In this document: positions 30,578 through 35,420 of the stretch, one piece after another
How positions within the stretch are numbered: position 1 is the stretch's first letter
How the letters are laid out: every line of letters starts with the position of its first letter
Assembly (NCBI GenBank): GCA_008000375.1
Contig: SMOI01000324.1
Coordinates: 1-35,420, forward strand
DNA: 35,420 bases
Source of the DNA: Poteriospumella lacustris
Lineage: Eukaryota; Sar; Chrysophyceae; Chromulinales; Dinobryaceae
Direction of reading: 5' to 3'
Position numbers and translations under genes: made by a program
Notes under the pieces: model-generated
Databases searched by the model: none
The model's input: the letters and a program-made list of their open reading frames with translations, nothing else
What the model was told of the DNA's origin: nothing

Positions 30578-31414
30578 ATGGGCGGAGGAGACGCAAAGAG
30601 CCCCCTGTACGACAAGACGACCGCGATGCAGCGCGTGGCCGGCTACGCGGCCGTCGGTCTGGCGGCCCTGGCGGTCCTGTTCATCACGGACATGATGAAG
30701 GGCAAGAACCTCAGCGAGGGGTACTGGGGCGGTCTGGACTTCAAGCGCCTGCTGTTCAACTACCACCCGATCTTCATGACGGTGGGCCTCGTGCTGTTCT
30801 CCTTCTCGGCCATTCTGTCCTACCGCGTCCTGCCGCTGGCGAAGGCCGTCACGAAGCCGCTGCACGCCTTCTTCCACTTCTGCGCGATCTCGTTCGTGAT
30901 CATGGGCATGACGTGCGTGGTGGTGGGCAACAACTACCCCGCGTACAACCCCGACGGCGTGTACTACGCGAACTTCTTCTCGCTGCACTCGTTCATCGGC
31001 CTGGGCGCCGTGCTCGTGTTCGGGCAGAACTACCTGCTGGGCTTCTACCACTACCTGCTGCCCGAGTCGGCCGTGTCGGTGGAGCAGCGCAAGGGCTACA
31101 TGGCGTACCACGTGTTCTTCGGCTTCCTGGCGACGGCGCTGTCGGTGCTGGCGGTGGAGACGGGCCTGATGAAGCTGATGGTGGAGGCGGGCGTGTGCGC
31201 GTACGAGGTGACGAAGGCGGACAACAACCCGGCCGCCAACTACCACAAGCTGCCCAGCGGCTGCAAGAGCGGCAACGCCGCGGGCGTGTTGGTGATGGCC
31301 GCGACGGCGCTCTTCCTCTTCGCGACGTGCGACTTCAGCCGCTTCCAGCCGCGGCGCCCGAACTCGGCGGACGAGACGCTGCTGAAGAGCCACCACATCT
31401 CGTACCAGACGTGA
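30578..31414 (+). CDS. Cytochrome b561, copy A
   Basis: 278 residues, single exon. Di-heme membrane protein that passes electrons across a membrane, typically from ascorbate to a ferric or monodehydroascorbate acceptor. About six membrane helices are visible. The heme-ligand histidines expected in the family are at H63 (FNYHPIF), H96 (PLHAFFHF, with H100 close by), H137 (FSLHSFIG) and H178 (AYHVFFG), with spacing close to that of animal CYB561. The loop after helix five holds two Cys (VCAYE, SGCKSG) that could form a lumenal disulfide. The start is the first ATG of a natural N-terminus (MGGGDAKSPLYDK); longer upstream open frames are Arg-rich and not protein-like. The product is identical to copy B. 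No targeting peptide is visible, so the membrane cannot be named. Confidence 0.93.
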   Translation: MGGGDAKSPLYDKTTAMQRVAGYAAVGLAALAVLFITDMMKGKNLSEGYWGGLDFKRLLFNYHPIFMTVGLVLFSFSAILSYRVLPLAKAVTKPLHAFFHFCAISFVIMGMTCVVVGNNYPAYNPDGVYYANFFSLHSFIGLGAVLVFGQNYLLGFYHYLLPESAVSVEQRKGYMAYHVFFGFLATALSVLAVETGLMKLMVEAGVCAYEVTKADNNPAANYHKLPSGCKSGNAAGVLVMAATALFLFATCDFSRFQPRRPNSADETLLKSHHISYQT

Positions 31415-31574
31415 GGCCGCGCGTCAGCCGCCGCCGTCGCCGCGGCCGCGGCCCAGTCCCCCGATAGTACCGGCCGCGACGCACCGTCCGCGCCGCAGAC
31501 GCAGCGTCCGCCGCGGCGGGCGGCCCCTACCCATCTGTTTGCTTTGCTCCTCTGTATTTTAGCGGCCGCGGCGG

Positions 31575-31793
31575 TTGTGCTGTGCCCACCGCCGGCCCTT
31601 CGCCTCGTACGTGTCGCTGTAACTGTCGCTTTAAGTCGCCTGCTCCGCTGCGTGTCGCGCGTGTTGTCTGCGACGTCGAAAACGAAACTGCCCAGCGACG
31701 GCGCAAGGGAAAGAGAATTAGAACTGCGAGCGTATTACGAGGCGACGAAACAAAAGCGGCGACAGAGACGAGGCCGGCCGCGGGGCGACTACG
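31575..31793. other. Unique spacer at the centre of the inverted duplication
   Basis: 219 bp of moderately GC-rich DNA, less GC-rich than the arms, with purine-rich patches (AGGGAAAGAGAATTAG) and GTCGC/CGACG units. It lies between the 3' ends of two convergent genes and should contain termination or polyadenylation signals for one or both. No gene is seen; the frames crossing it (31544-32128) are shadows. Confidence 0.6.
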
Positions 31794-31953
31794 CCGCCGC
31801 GGCCGCTAAAATGCAGAGGAGCAAAGCAAACAGATGGGTAGGGGCCGCCCGCCGCGGCGGACGCTGCGTCTGCGGCGCGGACGGTGCGTCGCGGCCGGTA
31901 CTATCGGGGGACTGGGCCGCGGCCGCGGCGACGGCGGCGGCTGACGCGCGGCC

Positions 31954-32790
31954 TCACGTCTGGTACGAGATGTGGTGGCTCTTCAGCAGCGTCTCGTCCG
32001 CCGAGTTCGGGCGCCGCGGCTGGAAGCGGCTGAAGTCGCACGTCGCGAAGAGGAAGAGCGCCGTCGCGGCCATCACCAACACGCCCGCGGCGTTGCCGCT
32101 CTTGCAGCCGCTGGGCAGCTTGTGGTAGTTGGCGGCCGGGTTGTTGTCCGCCTTCGTCACCTCGTACGCGCACACGCCCGCCTCCACCATCAGCTTCATC
32201 AGGCCCGTCTCCACCGCCAGCACCGACAGCGCCGTCGCCAGGAAGCCGAAGAACACGTGGTACGCCATGTAGCCCTTGCGCTGCTCCACCGACACGGCCG
32301 ACTCGGGCAGCAGGTAGTGGTAGAAGCCCAGCAGGTAGTTCTGCCCGAACACGAGCACGGCGCCCAGGCCGATGAACGAGTGCAGCGAGAAGAAGTTCGC
32401 GTAGTACACGCCGTCGGGGTTGTACGCGGGGTAGTTGTTGCCCACCACCACGCACGTCATGCCCATGATCACGAACGAGATCGCGCAGAAGTGGAAGAAG
32501 GCGTGCAGCGGCTTCGTGACGGCCTTCGCCAGCGGCAGGACGCGGTAGGACAGAATGGCCGAGAAGGAGAACAGCACGAGGCCCACCGTCATGAAGATCG
32601 GGTGGTAGTTGAACAGCAGGCGCTTGAAGTCCAGACCGCCCCAGTACCCCTCGCTGAGGTTCTTGCCCTTCATCATGTCCGTGATGAACAGGACCGCCAG
32701 GGCCGCCAGACCGACGGCCGCGTAGCCGGCCACGCGCTGCATCGCGGTCGTCTTGTCGTACAGGGGGCTCTTTGCGTCTCCTCCGCCCAT
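31954..32790 (-). CDS. Cytochrome b561, copy B (identical to copy A)
   Basis: 837 bp that mirror copy A base for base. All four heme-ligand histidines, the membrane helices and the start codon (complement of 32788-32790) are retained, so both copies look functional. Its 3' end faces copy A. Upstream, only the 114 bp inside the arm are shared; beyond 32904 the sequence differs, and the next gene starts 176 bp from this start codon, so the two copies may be regulated differently. Perfect identity implies recent duplication or ongoing gene conversion. Confidence 0.93.
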   Translation of the reverse strand: MGGGDAKSPLYDKTTAMQRVAGYAAVGLAALAVLFITDMMKGKNLSEGYWGGLDFKRLLFNYHPIFMTVGLVLFSFSAILSYRVLPLAKAVTKPLHAFFHFCAISFVIMGMTCVVVGNNYPAYNPDGVYYANFFSLHSFIGLGAVLVFGQNYLLGFYHYLLPESAVSVEQRKGYMAYHVFFGFLATALSVLAVETGLMKLMVEAGVCAYEVTKADNNPAANYHKLPSGCKSGNAAGVLVMAATALFLFATCDFSRFQPRRPNSADETLLKSHHISYQT

Positions 32791-32966
32791 TTTCGGTTCA
32801 GTTCGAGGTGCAAAGGTGGGCACAGGGTCTGAGAAACAATGAGAAATGCGCAGCGAAGGCGACGGTGCCGTGGGCGGTCGACGCTGACGCCGCCGCCGCC
32901 GCCGGCGAGTGACACGCGCCACCAGACTTCAAGTGTACATATCTTTTCTGTGACTATGCATAACAG

Positions 32967-33461
32967 ATGGCTAATGCGGGATATGATATGTGCAACAAGC
33001 GTTTCGGAAAGTTGCGCAGCCGCAGCGGCGCGTCGACCGCAGCGGCGACCATCTTCGCGGCGGGGCCTTTGACCTTCTTACGGGTGGCTCGGCGATGGAG
33101 GTGCAAGTCACAACCGCATTGCCTCTTCGCCATGTTCTCCACGTTGTTCAGCTTTGAGAACTCCACGCATCGCCTTGTGGAGGTCGTCCGCGAGGACATC
33201 GAGACGGACGACAAGTCGCGCAAGTACTTCTGGCTGCTCGTGGAGCTGTCGTCGCTGGCGATCACCCGGCTGGAGTTCCAGTCGATGACCGGAGAGCTAG
33301 ACGGCTGGCAGGCGCGTGGCTTCACTCAGGGCGCGCTGCGGTTCTCTGCCTCGGAGGCGGTCTTCGGCGACGATGAACAACGCTTCGTCGCGTCGGCGGA
33401 CAAGGCCTCGTTCGACACCTCCGTCCGCGCGGCGATCGAGTCGTTTCTCTCCAGCCAATAG
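32967..33461 (+). CDS. Small protein of unknown function
   Basis: An open frame of 164 residues. The part from about residue 55 is convincing: MFSTLFSFENSTHRLVEVV, then DDKSRKYFWLLVELSSLAIT, and a C-terminus with FVASADKASFDTSV and IESFLSSQ. It mixes helix-forming and charged segments and has no membrane helix or signal peptide. The N-terminal 50 residues are Arg/Ala-rich and less convincing, and an overlapping frame (about 33060-33155, GGAFDLLTGGSAMEVQVTTA) looks at least as natural there. The real start may therefore be the internal ATG at 33132, or the gene may carry a frameshift or an unseen 5' exon; the ATG at 32967 follows an ACAG that could be an acceptor. No family is recognised. Confidence 0.55.
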   Translation: MANAGYDMCNKRFGKLRSRSGASTAAATIFAAGPLTFLRVARRWRCKSQPHCLFAMFSTLFSFENSTHRLVEVVREDIETDDKSRKYFWLLVELSSLAITRLEFQSMTGELDGWQARGFTQGALRFSASEAVFGDDEQRFVASADKASFDTSVRAAIESFLSSQ

Positions 33462-33667
33462 CCACCGCCCCTGTCTATCTTTGTAGTACAGCTCAGCCCA
33501 CGTGCGGGCCCGTGTAACCGTAACCGTTGACCGTTGCAGCCGCGTCGGGTGAAAGAGTCGGCGGCCGCCGGCGTCGATTAGTTTACACGGCGACTGATCG
33601 GCGCGGCGGCCGAGAAGACACGTCAGACCATGGCAGTCAAAGGCCGCACAGCGCTGTGCGACGAGCG

Positions 33668-35025
33668 TCAGAGGTCGGCGCCGCTGAGTCCAGCTTTGCC
33701 GCTGCCGGCGGGCGACTGCGAGGCGGCGGCGCCGTACGAGCGACTGTCCTTGAGCTGCACGCCGCAGGGGTTGCACACGCGGAACAGCTGCTTCTCATCC
33801 AGCCGCGGGATGCGCATGCGCTCGCGCGAGCAAGACTCGCAGACCAGCGCGCCGCTGCAGCCGCGACACGGTTCGATGAGACAGCGACGGAGGGGGCGGC
33901 ACACGGCGGGACACGTACCAGTTGCGGCAGTGGTGGCGCCGCACGAAGAGCGTGAAGCCCGCGCGGCACAGCGTGCACGCATTGGCGGTGGCGTTGGTGG
34001 CCCACAGCGGCGCGACGTCGTTGTCGGTGGGCTCGCGCAGGCCGGCGGCGCGGCGCGCCTCTCTACACGCACAGCACAGCGGCGGCGCCGCGAAACGTCA
34101 CCGACGAGCCGCAGCGACGGCGGCGGTGGCGGTGGCGGGGCACGTACCTGGACAGGCGCTGCAGCGCGTCGAGCCACAGCGCCGCCTCCTCCTCCGTCTT
34201 CGCGCGCAGAAGAAACGACTTGTGCTTCGACTGGAAGCGAAACGATCGCCCGGCCTTCGCTGCGTCGTCGTAGTCGCCGGGCTGCAGCGGCGTGGCCAGC
34301 ACCGTGTCGATGGCGATCTCCGTCGCGCTCTCCGACAGTTTCACATCGGCGGCCCCAGACGCAGCCGCCGTCGGCGCGGAGGACACGTTGCCCGCCGCGC
34401 CGATGGAGCCACTGGTCGCCACGTTCGCCGCGCGAGACACGGCCGACGTGAGCTTGTCGCTGATGGACGCGACGGCGGAGGTGCCCGCGGCCTTCCCGTA
34501 GCGGATGCAGGCGGGCGTCAGCACGACGTAGCACTTGTCGAAGGCGCCCTCGCGGTTCCGCTTCGACAGCAGCCCCTCCAGCACCACGTCAGTGCCGTTC
34601 TGTGAGTTCGATGGGTTCAGCGTGCTGTAGCTCGGGCCGGGCGAGGCGGCGCGCGCGGCGGCGGCAGCGCTCGTCGTCGCTGGCGGCACCGGCGGAGGCG
34701 GTCGACTGGGCGGCGCCGGCGCAGACTCCGTCGGCGGCGGAGTGGCAGGCCGGTTGGGAGGAGGTGGCACCGCTGGCGGCTCTTGCACTGGCGCAGGAGC
34801 TGGGCGGGCGTCTGGAACTGGCACCGACGACTGTGGCGGTCGCTGCGGCGGCGGAGGGGGGCCAACAGGAGACTGTGGGCCACCAACCGGCGGCGGAGGC
34901 CCTCCAGAAGGAGGAGCAACCCCCGTCGATGCACGACGAGGTGGCGGGGGAGGAGGTGGAGGCGGGGCAAACTGCGAAACAGGTCGTCCCACCTTCGGTG
35001 GAGGTGGCGGGGGAGGTCCAGACAT
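33668..35025 (-). CDS. Proline-rich PH-FYVE protein, three exons
   Basis: Exons 35025-34148, 34062-33919 and 33854-33668 give 402 residues. The introns (85 and 64 bp) are GT-AG with GTACGT donors. Residues 1-130 are poly-proline (PPPPPPPKVGRP and similar), the kind of sequence that binds profilin, SH3 or WW domains. A PH domain spans about 140-292 (VVLEGLLSKRNREGAFDKCY to EEEAALWLDALQRLSR) with a Ser/Ala-rich insert. A FYVE-type zinc finger lies at about 313-385: CTLC, RRHHCRNC, CESC and CNPC supply the eight zinc ligands, and RRHHCR and RVC motifs are present. The usual WxxD reads WATN, which may weaken PI3P binding. PH-FYVE proteins act on endosomes and in actin regulation. The start at the ATG complement of 35023-35025 is the first in frame. 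The ends of exons 2 and 3 restore the FYVE reading exactly, which supports the splicing model. Confidence 0.88.
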
Positions 35026-35287
35026 CGCTGCGCTGCCAGTCACGACCGAGAGAGCGACGAATCAACTAGAGAAGACAGCGAACAACCGAGAATTGCAGAG
35101 TGGCTGCGAAGCCATCGACAGCCGCGTGGGCGTCAATGTCAACCGTATCGTATCCTCGCCGCGGCGGAGCGGCGTCGTCCTGGCGCCGCCGAAATCGCCC
35201 CGCACGACGACGACGACGGCGACGGCTGCTCCAGATTTGACGCAGACTCTGGGCACACGACCAGACTCTGGGCACAACCACGACACA

Positions 35288-35318
<31 letters not shown>

Positions 35319-35420
35319 ACACGACGACGACGACGGCCATCGTCACCGTCACCGTCACCGTCACCGTCACCGTCACCGTCACCGTCACCGTCACCGTCAC
35401 CGTCACCGTCACCGTCACCG
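35026..35420. other. 5' flank of the PH-FYVE gene with ACG triplet and CACCGT hexamer arrays
   Basis: This contains the presumptive promoter of the PH-FYVE gene, then a triplet region (ACG runs at about 35203-35222 and 35288-35335) and a CACCGT hexamer array from about 35340 to the end of the window (13 or more units, continuing beyond it). Frames through these arrays translate as poly-Ser or poly-Val-Thr and are not genes. Confidence 0.7.

Larger units (their letters stand above)
30464..32904. repeat. 1,111-bp near-perfect inverted duplication with 219-bp spacer
   Basis: The left arm (30464-31574) and right arm (31794-32904) are reverse complements. The only difference I found is at 31555/31813 (T in the left arm, G on the plus strand of the right). 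Each arm carries about 114 bp of 5' flank, a complete cytochrome b561 gene and 160 bp of 3' sequence. The outer ends lie in a CGG triplet run. The spacer 31575-31793 is unique. Sequences outside the arms differ completely, so this is not a simple fold-back of a longer stretch. Confidence 0.95.

Noticed and set aside
31972-32832. 286-residue frames antisense to each cytochrome b561 copy (also at 30536-31396)
   Set aside because: They are identical to each other only because the arms are identical. Their His/Arg/Val-rich composition is typical of an antisense shadow.
30464-32904. Reading the palindrome as a whole-genome-amplification chimera
   Set aside because: Such chimeras usually mirror everything beyond the fold. 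Here both arms end abruptly against different sequence and the neighbours are intact genes. Not fully excluded without reads.
33860-33885. tRNA B-box-like GGTTCGATG inside an intron of the PH-FYVE gene
   Set aside because: No acceptor stem, anticodon arm or A box at the right distance.

Overview
The window is nuclear DNA from a very GC-rich, gene-dense eukaryote. The genes have short GT-AG introns of about 60-165 bases and third codon positions that are almost always G or C. The best clue to the lineage is the ClpP gene at 10012-10983. Its N-terminus reads as a signal peptide followed by a Phe-led, Ser/Thr/Arg-rich transit peptide, the kind of bipartite presequence used by algae with secondary red plastids. 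A stramenopile-type alga is the likeliest source; a haptophyte or another complex-plastid alga is not excluded. This is inference from one presequence and the general gene style.

Layout, left to right: a giant PH-LRR-PH-MyTH4-FERM cytoskeletal protein (+); SUMO E2 UBC9 in five exons (-); plastid-type ClpP (+); a large BIRC6/UBE2O-type ubiquitin E2 with an N-terminal SUMO-interacting-type motif (-); a poorly organised 4-kb stretch holding broken coding-like fragments and then an AT-rich island with foreign-looking reading frames (about 14.1-17.7 kb); an N-myristoylated protein with AIR9-type A9 repeats (+); an unrecognised helical protein (-); a coiled-coil protein (+); an MEKK-type kinase with a long repetitive tail and a RanBP2-type zinc finger (-); a four-pass membrane protein (+); a Reeler-like single-pass membrane protein (-); two virtually identical cytochrome b561 genes facing each other in a 1,111-bp inverted duplication (+ and -); an unrecognised small protein (+); and a proline-rich PH-FYVE protein (-).

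The 14 confident genes alternate strand without exception, so the window is a chain of divergent promoter regions (about 180-780 bp) and convergent 3' regions (about 110-540 bp). Three convergent 3' regions are filled with short CGACACA-type repeats, while several 5' regions carry ACG/CGT triplet runs. Functionally the genes cover SUMO/ubiquitin conjugation (UBC9 and the large E2), membrane-cytoskeleton and phosphoinositide recognition (MyTH4-FERM, PH-FYVE), signalling (MAP3K), plastid proteolysis (ClpP) and transmembrane electron transfer (cytochrome b561, perhaps with the Reeler-like neighbour). They do not form one pathway.

Several otherwise healthy genes change reading frame by one base in low-complexity GC-rich stretches (near 8.4, 11.65, 23.6, 24.3-24.4 and 24.8 kb). 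Sequencing or assembly indels are the simplest explanation and should be excluded before these genes are called broken.
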